DNA from: Conus ventricosus
Lineage: Eukaryota; Mollusca; Gastropoda; Neogastropoda; Conidae
Assembly (NCBI GenBank): GCA_018398815.1
Contig: JAFLJL010014887.1
Coordinates: 1 to 64,000, forward strand
Length of the DNA stretch: 64,000 nt
Direction: 5' to 3'
Below are positions 22,236 through 32,749 of this stretch, in pieces; positions within the stretch are counted from its first letter, which is position 1, and each line of letters starts with the position of its first letter. The notes below the pieces were generated by a model that saw only the letters and a program-made list of their open reading frames with translations, made no database searches and was not told the origin of the DNA. Position numbers and translations under genes: made by a program.

Positions 22236-24426
22236 ATGTTGGCCTTTGAAAAAAAAGACGCATGGCTAAGAATTAAGGCCCGATGAATTGTTTAAGGAAT
22301 CTCGAGAAAGGCGTTTTCAAAAGGGACTGTGATTGATTTGAAGTTATTAATCCCAAAAAGTGCGGGCAAGCGTTGTACATGCAATTTCTAAGTTCAAAAT
22401 AAATAACAATAGACCCCCAGTTAAAAAATGTTGCTGTTTTAATCGACTATTAACAATAAATGAAGAAAACTAGAGTCTGGGTCCAACTAAAAAACAGATA
22501 TTCTTTCCCCTAATGACTTAACACCCTTGGGGGGAGCGAACTGCTTACACAGTTTGACGCTGCCCCTGAAGAAGCCAAAATGAGAGGCTCTGGTTGGTCA
22601 GAGGGCGAAGTCTTAGAGATCAGATTAAAACAGTCTAAGTATGCGCCGATTGTTGGCAAGGCTTACATTCCACTACCTCGAGAGTTGGTTTCAAAGAGAG
22701 CAGTTTTAAACATAAAGAATTCAGACGACAAATGTTTCATGTGGTGTGTTCTTGCAAGGCTGCATCATGTCCGCGAACACGCAGAGAGAGTGACTAACTA
22801 TGAACCTTACAGCAATGATCTCAACTTTAGTGGAATATCCTTTCCCGTTAGTGTAGACCAAATTGATCAGTTTGAAGAACAAAACAAACCAATAACTGTT
22901 AATGTATACACATGGGATGAGGAAACAAATTTGGTGCCAATTAAAGTGTCCAAGAACAGTCCAACAATAGGTGATCCAGGCAAACATCATGTTGACTTAC
23001 TGCTGATGCTTTCACCAGCGGCGCTACCACCTTACACATTGATACGAACAATGAGCAGATTATTGGCGCATACTTCAAAAAACACTAACAAACAAGAATT
23101 CTGTAGAAAATGTTTAACAAGAATTCCATCTGTTAAAGCCGCAAGCGAACATAAGAAACATTGTATCGGCCCAGTTGACTGTAATACAGAACTAAGTACG
23201 CCCCCACCCGGATCTAAAGTTAGTTTTAAGAACTGGAAACGGATGCAAAATTCTCCATATGTTGTTTACGCAGACTTCAAATCACTCATTGTTCCTTATG
23301 AAGGGCCAGCGCCACAAAAACTTCGAAAAACAGTCTTAATGAGTAATCATCAGATTTGTTCATTTGCCTTCATTGTTGTTAGGTCAGACGGTGTCCATTC
23401 AGAACCAAAATTGTATAGAGGACCTAATGCTGCAGAAACATTCTTAGAATGCATGCAGCAAGTGCGTAATGACTGTTCTAATAATCTAAACTTATCTGAA
23501 ATCAAGATGACGCCTGAAGACCAAGAACAGTATGACGCAGCCACTCACTGTTGGATTTGTGGTTTAGGTCTCTCATCAGACGCAGAGAATCCAACAGTAA
23601 GAGACCATGATCACATTAGCGGAAAGTTCAGAGGAGCAGCGCACAGTAAATGCAATCTTCAACTAAAGTTTGATCCTAAGACATGGAAGCTGCCTGTATT
23701 CTTTCACAACTTGCGAGGTTATGACTCTCACCTTATAATGCAAGCAGTAACCAGCGCCTTCAGGGTAGCATGCATTGCACAATCATCAGAAAAGTACATG
23801 TGCTTTAATCTGAATAACATGTCTTTTTATGACTCTATGCAGCACATGATGGGTTCATTAGAGTCACTAGCTATGTCCTTAAAGTCCTGCCCAATAACGG
23901 AAGAATATTTTGACCCAACTCTCGTTAGAAAGGGTGTTTACCCTTATGAATACATGAACAGTTGGGAAAGGTTTGATGAAGATACACTTCCACCTAAAGG
24001 CGCGTTCTTTTCTAGTCTTAGAGGAAAGGACATAAGTGATTCTGATTACCAGCATGCTCAAGATGCGTGGCAGAAGTTAGAGTGTAAACAATGGGAGACT
24101 ATCATGACTCCTACTTGAGGGCTGATGTATGTTTGTTGGCGGACGTCTTTGAAAATTACAGAAAGACTTGCATGAAACATTATAGCTTGGATCCTGCGCA
24201 TTACATTTCTGCGCCCGGGATGAGTTGGGATGCTTTCTTAAAGTTTACAGGAATACAGATTGATTTATTGTTTGACCTGCCAATGATTCAGATGATTGAA
24301 AACGGATTGCGTGGAGGAATTAGTATGGCGTCGCATCATTACTGTAAAGCAAACAACAAATACTTGGACGACTATGATCCAAGTAAAAAGTCTAACTATC
24401 TCATGTATTTAGATGCAAACAATTTA
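22236..24426 (+). pseudogene. Family B DNA polymerase, N-terminal two thirds (copy 1, truncated)
   Basis: Protein-primed-type family B polymerase of the Maverick/adintovirus lineage. The first ~115 codons (22236-22579) are frame-broken; 22580-24118 is one clean 512-codon frame; a frameshift near 24095 moves the reading to 24091-24426. Landmarks: an Exo I-like YADFK at 23267-23281, where the usual DxE glutamate is lysine; a zinc/HNH-like insert (CWICG...DHDH...CN) at 23549-23657; Exo II HNLRGYDSH near 23704; Exo III-like YLRADVCLLADVF near 24106-24150; and RGGIS near 24312. The copy ends inside polymerase motif A (after LDANN) at the duplication junction, so motifs B and C are absent and this copy cannot encode a working polymerase. 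Confidence 0.93.
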
Positions 24427-24455
24427 CGCTTCGTAATGAATCAAATAACATTAAA
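24427..24455. other. Duplication junction with templated filler
   Basis: About 29 bp that belong to neither duplicate join the polymerase break to the start of copy 2. The filler GTAATGAATCAAATAACATTAA is almost the same as GTAATGAATCAAATACATTAA located 75 bp downstream at 24513-24533 (also at 14103-14123). Confidence 0.75.
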
Positions 24456-24689
24456 ATTGCTCGTGCAAAATACCAGTTTAGAGAAAATATGGGCTTCTCA
24501 GCCCGGTACGGTTGTAATGAATCAAATACATTAATTTTTGTGACTTTAGCACGTACATACAACTATGTAGGTTCTGAGGTATTCATGATTTAGAGAATTT
24601 ACACAATTAAAAAAAGGAGATTCGACCAAGGGAGGTAAGGGGAAGATAACTCTCGAACAAAATTTTCATCCACTAAAAGTAACCAAACG

Positions 24690-25962
24690 AAACACTGTTA
24701 GCACCCGGCTACACACATAAATAAACATGTATAAATAAACATTTCCAGCACCCATCCCTTTCCATGTCATGTAGTGCCCCCACACCCTTGCCTCCCGAAG
24801 TCTACTGGGAGCACCCTGTCGCACTAGGTGCTCCAAACCGGGTCGGTTCTTCAAGAGAGTCGTTCAAGGCCGACACCCTTGACACACACAAACCGACGGT
24901 GGAGAGTACGTCCCGGGGGAAGGGGGGGGGGGGGGGGGGGACGTGGCGTTGTTGCTGGAAGTCCTTGACGGGGATCAGGACCGGCCGGTCAAGTCCACGG
25001 GCTTTTCCACCAGTACGTGGCCTCAACCAGTGCGTGGTCCCAACCAGTGCGTGACACCAACCAGTGCGCGGTACCAACCAGTGCGTGGCCCCAACCAGTG
25101 CGTGGCACAAACCAGCGCGCGGCACCAACCAGTGCGCGGCCCCAACCAGTGCGTGGCACCAACCAGTGCATGGCCCCAACCAGTGCGTGGCACCAACCAG
25201 TCCAAGCTCCGGGTGGAGCCCCGGGAGGAGGGAAAAGGTAACTGGGAGGAAAGAAGAGAGGAGGGAAGGCCACTGGAACCCCGCAGTAACAGCCACTCGC
25301 ATGATGGGCGAGGGGGAGGTCTACTAAATACCCCAACAACACCAGCTCAACACAGTCCTGAGCATAACACAGCAAACCAACCAAATCAGGAATGTTCGTT
25401 AAAGTTTTCTCACACGAAGCAGGTAAGAGACTGCATTAAATTAACAGGCTATAAAACAAATATGAATTATCTTCATCCTTCTCTCACTCACGTTTAACAT
25501 TTTCTTTTCTTAGGAACTGAACTAATCGCTTTACATCTGCCACCACATTTGCCAATAATAATAATTCAATGGCACAATTATCCCCACATTTTATATCAAT
25601 ATTTCAATGCATAAACAAATCTCCAACCACACATCTAAACGACTAGTCATGCGTACGCACGCTCGCGAACATAAAACTCGTTCTCCTTGCACACACAAAC
25701 AGACGGTGGCCGAAGAATAAGAGTCCGGCGAATGTGACAGGGGCTGACGAGCGAGACCAAGCAAGTACCATCCTGAAACACCAGGTTCTCTCCATCCCCA
25801 CCGACTACCGCATCACCAGATGCATAAACAGGAGAAAGAATTTTGGATATAATTTAGAATGGCCAGGTTAAAGATTGAATTAACCAGAGAAAAGGTCTCA
25901 AACAATATTTCTTTTACAATTTTGAAAACAAAAAGAAAATTGTGCAAAAGAGAAGAATAAGC
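24690..25962 (+). repeat. Dispersed repeat R, copy 2, with 17-bp VNTR
   Basis: Nearly identical to 14285-15559, including a G run of the same length (19) and the same number and order of 17-bp VNTR variants (25034-25204). Differences are a handful of single-base indels. Such identity in hypermutable tracts indicates either a very recent duplication or an assembly duplicate. Confidence 0.85.
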
Positions 25963-26091
25963 GAGAGAACAGATAAATGTCTGTTCTACCCACTTGCTCC
26001 TCCACCAAGTTTTTGGGCGAAAGTGGCCTAAAAGCCGCCTTTTCCTGTTCTCTGACAAGTAAGACTTCAATAACCAAAAAATAACGATTAT

Positions 26092-26704
26092 CTACAAACA
26101 GACATACTGTGTAGGGTTATCCGTTTTTAATACTAATTTACAAAACTTTTCAGATTTTAGTTTTTGTTTAATCTATGTTTTTCTGATCGTTTTCAATAAC
26201 ATCATTTTCGCGCAAACATTCTTCAAATGGGGTCTCTGTCTTTCATGTGAAATAACACTACAGTCTTTAACTGTTCTCTAAAGTCTTTTAAAACCGAGTT
26301 ATATATCTGGCATAAAATCCACACACTTATCCCATCATGTCTTCCGCTGAAAGCCAGCTTTGACAAAGTGTTTCTCTTTTTAACTATATTTTTTTTCTGC
26401 CGAACAGTCATCTATAATAAAGAGTGTCTGCGTTCTTTCAAACACTTTATAAAAAGTATTCTAAACACTCACTCAGTTTAGTGCTAGGATTAACTAAATA
26501 TACGTCATTGTCTGTCCATATAAACCTTCTATCATGATATGCTTTGTTCCTTTTAAGTGTTGGACAGAAAATTACATATGATCAAAATTATAGCGATAAA
26601 CTGTTTGTAATATAAGTCTAGGACAAATATTGTTTTTCCACAACCAGTCTGCCCACAATCATTGAACAATGAGGGGATTTTATCATAAAGTTTAACTGCT
26701 CCAT
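26092..26704 (-). pseudogene. DNA-packaging ATPase, frameshifted (copy 2)
   Basis: Same gene as 15689-16300, but its 613-bp length is not a multiple of three. Single-base losses near 26175-26187 and 26575-26660, and extra bases near 26230 (GGGG for GA), 26390 and 26452, break it into short frames. The Walker A region DNA is preserved apart from one missing base next to it. Confidence 0.88.
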
Positions 26705-26720
26705 AGTTTTATAACAGAAT

Positions 26721-28283
26721 TTAATCTAATCCAGTTATTATTTTTATCATACTCTCCGTCAAAACTTGTTCAGTATAATAAAACCCTATGAGGCCTAAAT
26801 GTGTAAGATTAATCCAATTCAGTTCTGTAAGATTGTTTCTATTTAAGTCAACATTGATTTTGTTGCTTGTTGTTATGATCTTAATATCCTCGCCATTGTG
26901 AAGAAACGACGATGGTAACGTTAAGACGTTTAACGTCTACGTTTTGCCAGCTAATATTAATTCCTTTATAAGGTCATCACTAACGCCCACAACCCCACCC
27001 CTCTCCACATCTTTAAAGACAGAATTTCAAATATCATTGTGAACGTGTCTCCTAATTTTCTGCTTGGAAAGAACTGAAATTTTGTAGAAGCTTTTTTTAC
27101 AACTGTTTCTTTTCTGTGGAGGATGTACTGTTTTTTCCCATACGGCGTTATTTCAATTTCTTTCCGACTATTGTCGTCCGGCATAAGACTTACATGTAAA
27201 GGGCCAGAGTTGAATGCTTTTCTGAAACTTTTTTGACGGCTAAAATATGTAAATGGGCTTATGAATTCAAATTTTATGTCCCATTCTAAATATGGTTCTA
27301 AGTGCCATTTGAGGTCAGGTTTTCGAACTATTTTATATTCATACTGACCAACATTATTTGCTTCTAGATTGCGCAGTTGTTCTAGTTTAGGAAACTTTTT
27401 GCTGTCGGCAACCTCTTTACGTTTATAATCACCATCTTTAGTGTACTCAAAACCATACAAAGCGCCTATCTCACCGTTCTGTTCAAAGTCCGCAACGTCT
27501 GCAAGGTCTTTTAATTCTAAGGTTATACAGCTTACAGGCGCTAATGTAATTCCGGTTCTTCTGGCCCCCGCGACATTATTTTTAGTACAGTTTATTATTT
27601 TATTCCAAAACAATGTGCAGGTTATCACATTTTACAACTTTCCTGCTTTGTCTGCAATTTTTATATTAAATGACCCAAACCCCTTTCCCACAAACTAATC
27701 TTTTAAACTGTAAATTAGGGAATTGTATAATTTCATAATCGCAATATGCAGCTTTTCCTGATGGAAGAGCTCTTAAAACAGTTGAGGGCCTTCCATCATA
27801 TAAGTTTTCATCAGTGCTCAGCTCATCCAAATGAAATAGAGTAATGAATGTAATGCAAGATCGAGCGGATTTTCTCCCTCATAAGTAGTTTTGTTTGGTG
27901 TAACTCTAAATCTATAATTGTTAGCTGCAAAGCCTACATTTTAGCTAGTCTTTATCAAAATAGTAACCCCCTTCTTCTTCAGGCTTGAATGTTAACATTG
28001 TTTTTAGATTTGCATTGTTAAGTTTGAGAGTAATGTCGAAGTTACTCATTGCTTCTTTTAGTGAGCAAAACCCGTAATAACCATCAGGTATTGTTAACTG
28101 GCTAACTTTGGCCCTGTTTTGTCAACTTTTAGAACCTTATTATTCTCCTTGGCTTTGCTTATATTAAACCATACGACTTTGTAGAATATTTCATGGGGGC
28201 GCGACCGTTCTGGTTCCGCATTCGTTATTAATAGCATGTTCTAAAAACGAAGGGCGGTCTTGAGTTGTTATTGTTACAAACAT
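26721..28283 (-). pseudogene. Beta-rich structural candidate, frame-broken (copy 2)
   Basis: Second copy of 16317-17881. Here the middle of the gene is the clearest: 27628-26966 is one 220-codon frame covering the acidic segment LELKDLADVADFEQ, a lysine-rich stretch and the beta-prone region before TPYGKKQYILHRKE. The N-terminal third is broken near 27710, 27850 and 28130. As in copy 1, the stop lies 16 bp before the ATPase start. A capsid-vertex or minor capsid role is inferred from context only. Confidence 0.6.
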
Positions 28284-28301
28284 TTTTTAAACAAATTAAA
28301 A

Positions 28302-29521
28302 ATGAGTGCATTCAAATATACTGATGCAAAATATTCTGTTGGGCCGCATACAATCTTAAAAATATAACAACTGACACCCTTGACATTTCTGTGACCCAGA
28401 CTGACACCTTTCATAAAAAGCTAAGTACTCTATTAAGCAGATATCTTAACCCCCTGTTAAAAAAGACTACATCGCAAAAGTGTGGTTCAGTCATCCGATG
28501 CAGTTTTATCAGAACCAGTTAAACTTTGCTGTGTTTTGTGCATCAACTGGGTGTGGAGTGTCGTATGCTGATCACTTAAATCATCCTAATCCTTTGGTTA
28601 GGTCAGTGTATAGATTTCATTTCTATTACGCCTTCAGACGTATTTTGACTGAACTGCAAGCGCCATTACCAAATGACAAACCGTTTAATCCATTCAGCAA
28701 CAGAATAGACATGAAGGCTTTGAAAGAATCTGTAACGAATTTAATATTAACATCAAGACAGACTTTAGACAAAAGTTGGATCTTAATCATGGCTTAGGCA
28801 CCCTTATTATTGGGGCGTGCACAGAAAGTATAAGTATGACTGGAATCCTCCTTACACATCTTTCTCTTCAGGCACAGCTGTTCACCTCGGGTCCATAGAG
28901 CAAGAGCATAAAACAGCATGGACAACATTTATCTTAGACACTTCCAAGGGCCTAACTAAAGCAGGAATAGAACGAATAAATGACTCTATTCGTACTTACG
29001 TTTGGTGTTTGCTAGGTTCACAAGCACAGGCAAGATCGAGCATAAACTGATCCTTCTACTGGCTTTGATGCGCAAAAACAATACTTAGCAAATTTAGAGG
29101 ACGCCATTAATTCTACAGTTGATTTACCTTCAAGTATAAAAAGGTACCAAGATGTTTTACAATACGCAAGATCAAAAGTAGACTTTGCTGTTGGCACTGG
29201 TTTATACATGCTCCCTTCTGACCTCAGACTCCAGGTAGGAACAATAATGAACTACAACAATGAAATTCTTGTTGCAGGAAATGAACAGAAGGTTGGACAA
29301 AACGACATAAATTCTGAGCCAGTAATATTGCAAGCAGTAAAAAAACAAGATGACCCCCCAAGAATAAGTCATCCAATCCCGTGGCCCAAAGCCCAAAGGC
29401 CATTGAAGACTCAGCAAAGCTCGCGGACTCTGTTCGCGATGACCATGAATATGAAAAGACGGCGCTTGTTCTTGGATTAACTGGCCTAGGATTACTTGGT
29501 CTTTATCTTACTAAAAATTAA
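28302..29521 (+). pseudogene. Conserved Maverick protein with C-terminal membrane segment (copy 2)
   Basis: Gene of about 406 codons starting 18 bp after the opposing start codon and ending at the stop 29519-29521. It is broken by at least five indels. Conserved blocks in order: FSHPMQFYQNQLNF near 28490, VYRFHFYYAFRRIL near 28610, ICNEF near 28735, NDSIRTYVWCLLGSQAQAR near 28980-29035, DLPSSIKRYQDVLQYARSKVD near 29120-29180, and a C-terminal hydrophobic segment LVLGLTGLGLLGLYL near 29467-29510. I recognise this pattern as a protein that recurs in invertebrate Maverick elements but has no established function. The membrane tail and position among virion genes make a structural or assembly role plausible. 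Confidence 0.7.
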
Positions 29522-30687
29522 CCCAACTATTAAGAGAACTAATGTCCATAAGTGCTGGGCCCATAAGCCAACTACTTTGCTTGCAGTAGACAAAAGCCAG
29601 CTAACAATACCCCTAATATACCCGGTAAAGAGTCTATAGCTTTACCGGCTAATTTTTTTTAATAAATCCGCAAGATGATCAAGCTGTTTTTTTACCATGA
29701 TTTATCAGGTGGAGGCGATGGTGGTGGAGGCACTGGACTTTGACCACCGCCGCCTGTAATAGCCAACACCAGTGTACTTATTGCAAATCCTAAGGCCGTT
29801 ATAACGCTTGCTAATGTGACTCCTTGCTCTCTAAACAGTGTTTGTATTCGTTCTGCTAGCGTTGTGTCTTCATATAAAATTCTTTGGATAGTTTCTCTTA
29901 TTCTGCTCACTTGAGTTCGTAATTGTTCTCGGTTAGTAGACAACGCTTCTAGTCTTGCTGATCTTTCTTGTTCAAGATCTTTTAGTCTTTGGGTTATTCT
30001 TTCTTTAATATCAGACCCTAAGTTGGCGTCATCAGCCTCAACGAGTTTTTCTTTTTCTCTTTTTATATGCTCATCTATTTCACCCAGTTTTGCTAAATTG
30101 TTTGTTAATTCGCCTCTAATGGTTCTTAAAGCATGATCAAGGGCCGCTATTTCTCGCATAGGCAATGGGGAATCATTAATTGTTTTTAATGCTGTTTCTT
30201 CGGAAAAACTGGTTTCTGCTTCTATTGCATTTATTATTTCATCTGCCGATTGATTTAATTCTTTAAGTTCCATGTTTTGTATTTGGTTAGCTGTTGGAAG
30301 TTCTTGCAGTGTGTTTTGAAGTTTAGCAACTGCATCCCTATCTAATTTTGGTTTAGCAATGCCAAGGCGATTTTGATCGCTCACACTGAGCCTTTGTCTA
30401 ATTGTACCCATGGCTAAAAACTTTGATGACTCTGGTTTAGTTGTAAGCCGAACAGATTCCCCTTGGTCGCTCCTCACAAACAAATGGTCATCTTTTACTT
30501 CAAAATCATTAGGGTCTATAAATTCGGGAGGTTCTTGGCCTAAACTTTGGTATAATGATCTGACCTTACTTTCTGTTAATTCACGTCGCAATGAGAGCGC
30601 TGAGCGATGCTATGTCAAAGGGATCATTTCACTCATGTCGTCTCCAGGATCAAAAACATCATAATCTTCATCTTCAATGCCTGCCAT
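29492..30687 (-). pseudogene. Coiled-coil membrane protein, near-complete (copy 2)
   Basis: The ATG at 30687 opens an acidic N-terminus (GIEDEDYDVFDPGDDMSEM), interrupted by an in-frame TAG at 30610-30612. From 30591 a 299-codon frame runs to 29692. It contains a long charged coiled coil (about residues 90-250: KLGEIDEHIKREKEKL, RITQRLKDLEQERSARLEAL), then EQGVTLASVITALGFAISTLVLAITGG, a hydrophobic segment, then a Pro/Gly-rich stretch. After a frameshift the minus strand continues with LPGILG and SWLLSTASKVVGL-like hydrophobic sequence to a stop at 29492, overlapping the 3' end of the convergent neighbour by 30 bp. Similar coiled-coil/membrane proteins recur in Mavericks; role unknown, possibly virion surface or internal membrane. 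Confidence 0.75.
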
Positions 30688-30728
30688 GTTTCTTTAATAA
30701 TTAACTTTTTTATTTTGTTTTATAAAAA
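30688..30728. promoter_or_regulatory. 41-bp AT-rich divergent promoter candidate
   Basis: Between the start codons at 30687 (-) and 30729 (+) lies an AT-dominated gap ending TTTTATAAAAA directly before the capsid ATG. The same kind of TTTTATAAAAA string precedes the next gene's ATG by 4 bases (32001-32012). Confidence 0.45.
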
Positions 30729-31991
30729 ATGTCACAAGCATATGGCTCGATTCTTGACCCGCATAGAAGACTGAAAGAACCCTTTGGCGTGAAGGGAAAT
30801 AAACGGAATATTACTGTTGCAAATAATCCATCTACTATTGATGCGGATCAAATTCTTACTGTTAAATTTCCAGACCTAGGAGCGGATGAAGTGATTGTGC
30901 CAGGCTCTGCGCGTCTTACTTTCAAAATAGTACTCGCTTCAACAACAGACCCAAACAGGACAGTTGTACAGAATCTGGGGCGGGCAATCGTTAAGAAAAT
31001 TTCTATAAAACTTGAGGGGCAAGAAATATTTTCTTTACACAATGCAGACATATTTTAACCTATTCTGATCTATGGCTAACTGGGAATGAAAGGGCTGATC
31101 TTGCGTTTCAAGGAATCGAAAATGAAGAAGCACTAAAACATAGAATAGGCGCTGGAGATACTAAAGACGGCAAAAGGCCTGAAGCTGTAAATTTTGCGTT
31201 TGGAAATCGCTTTTCCATTCCCTTAGATTTTGAGTTGTTAAAAGCGCATGCGCCATACTTTCAAGGAGCATTTAAAAGACAGATTGTCATATGAACTAAC
31301 TTTTAATGAATACAAACGGGTTATCAAATCATTAGACACCGTGACCGGAGCAAAGTACAGCATTTCTGACATCACGTTAGAGTTTGACGTTGTTAGCAAC
31401 CCTAATTTAGCAAGGCTGATTGAGCAACAATATCAGTCAAAATTAGCAATATATTACGAAAGAGTGATTCATCATACAACATATCCCAGAAGCAGGGCAG
31501 ACGCTATATGGAATTTTAGTTTTAGTGTCGCAGCAAGATCGCTTAAAGGTATGTGAAGATGAAGAACCGTTCGAAAGAGGAAGTGAAAAGTTTATTAATC
31601 CTAAAATAACGAAAGTACAATGCTCGATTGAGGGTAGTCCTAACCAAATCTACGCTAGCGGGCTTAAACCTTATCAGCATTTTGATGAAATAAGAAAACT
31701 GTTTGGAGGCGGGAGGTGTAGAAATCCAACAGTTGACCTTGTGTCTAAAGATTTACATCTTCACAATGTTAGGCTTGATGATTATTTAACAACGGAATAC
31801 GGTTTATGGATTGACCTAAGGTCAACAGAGGATAATCAGTTGCATGGAAGCGGGAGAACTGTGAGAGACGTAATAAACATTCAAATTGATAAAGAAGAAG
31901 AAGCGATAAACCGCTTAATGTACATTTGTTTTTAATATATGATGCGCAGCTGAATATTGAAAATAACAGATTAAAAGATATACAATACTAA
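30729..31991 (+). pseudogene. Major capsid protein (copy 2)
   Basis: Hexon-like (double jelly-roll class) capsid gene of about 420 codons, broken by indels near 31057, 31280, 31550 and 31930. The pattern is that of the Maverick major capsid protein: an N-terminal region with VKFPDLGADEVIVPGSARL, then NERADLAFQGIENEEALKHR, FGNRFSIPLDFELLK, YKRVIKSLDTVTGAKYSISD and, near the C-terminus, GLWIDLRSTEDNQLHGSGR followed by a YDAQLNIENNRLK block. It starts right after a TTTTATAAAAA string, divergent from the coiled-coil gene. The jelly-roll fold is inferred from the family, not from structure. Confidence 0.85.
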
Positions 31992-32014
31992 ATTATTTTT
32001 ATTTTATAAAAAGC

Positions 32015-32646
32015 ATGTCTGTTCAGGTTTATCCAAATGTGCCTACAGCGCCAGAGTCGCCAAAAGAAGGGATGGTAGAAAGCCCCAACATAAAAAAACC
32101 TTCAGATTAACCAACATTACACAAATGCAACAAAAACTAGAGCAAGACCTTTCAAAATACAGCAAAACCAAACGAAGGTATTCTGCTGTCTTTAATGCTG
32201 TTACTTATGTTAATACTGGGGCATCGACTATAAGTGCTCTATCAGCAGGAACGAGTGTTGGTCTCTTAGCAACGGGCATAGGCGCACCCGCAGCTTTACC
32301 TCTAGGGGGTTTGTCTTTAGCTCTCGGTGTGTGTTCATTAGCTGTAAGTGCGGCTGGCAAAAAATTAAAAACTAAACTCCAAAAGCACACAGCTATGGTT
32401 CAACTAATAACGGCTAAACTTAGTTCGTTTAAATGACAATAATAAAGCGCTTGTTGACTCAAACATCACGGATGAAGAATTTAATCGTTTACAGGTTGAT
32501 TTTGATGACTATAAAAGACAAAAGTTTGATCTTCAAAGAAAGGCGAGGACAAGTTTTTCTCAACAGCCAGACGCCGAGCAGATAAAAAAGGAATGCTTAA
32601 AAAAGTAAACGAAACATTAAACTCTGTTCTAAACAGCTCACAGTAA
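32015..32646 (+). pseudogene. Glycine-rich membrane protein conserved in Mavericks (copy 2)
   Basis: Starts MSVQVYPNVPTAPESPKEG at 32015; an early stop near 32108 results from a one-base loss relative to copy 1. From 32125 a 103-codon frame encodes a helical start (QQKLEQDLSKYSKTKRRYS), then a glycine/alanine-rich membrane hairpin (SALSAGTSVGLLATGIGAPA, LGGLSLALGVCSLAVSAAG) and a basic tail (KKLKTKLQKH). After another frameshift come NITDEEFNRLQVDFDDYK and a charged C-terminus. The TDEEF motif after a glycine-rich hairpin is typical of an uncharacterised Maverick protein family, plausibly membrane-active. An alternative frame could extend it to 32720. Confidence 0.7.
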
Positions 32647-32749
32647 CAACATCGAAGGGTGTTTATACTTTAGTTTATGAGTCCAAGCACAAAAAGACCG
32701 TTGATATTGATTCTGATTAAGTCGTTGTATTTTTTTAATTTAAATAAAT

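Larger units (their letters stand above)
14046..24426. repeat. 10.4-kb tandem duplication, copy 1
   Basis: Starting at ATTGCTCGTGCAAAATACC, this segment is repeated in direct orientation from 24456. It contains repeat R1, the left end of the Maverick and its genes up to the middle of the DNA polymerase. Copy 1 is about 100 bp shorter, mostly because of losses between 18.9 and 22.5 kb. There the sequence is also full of substitutions that extend neighbouring homopolymers, unlike the clean flanks. Confidence 0.9.
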
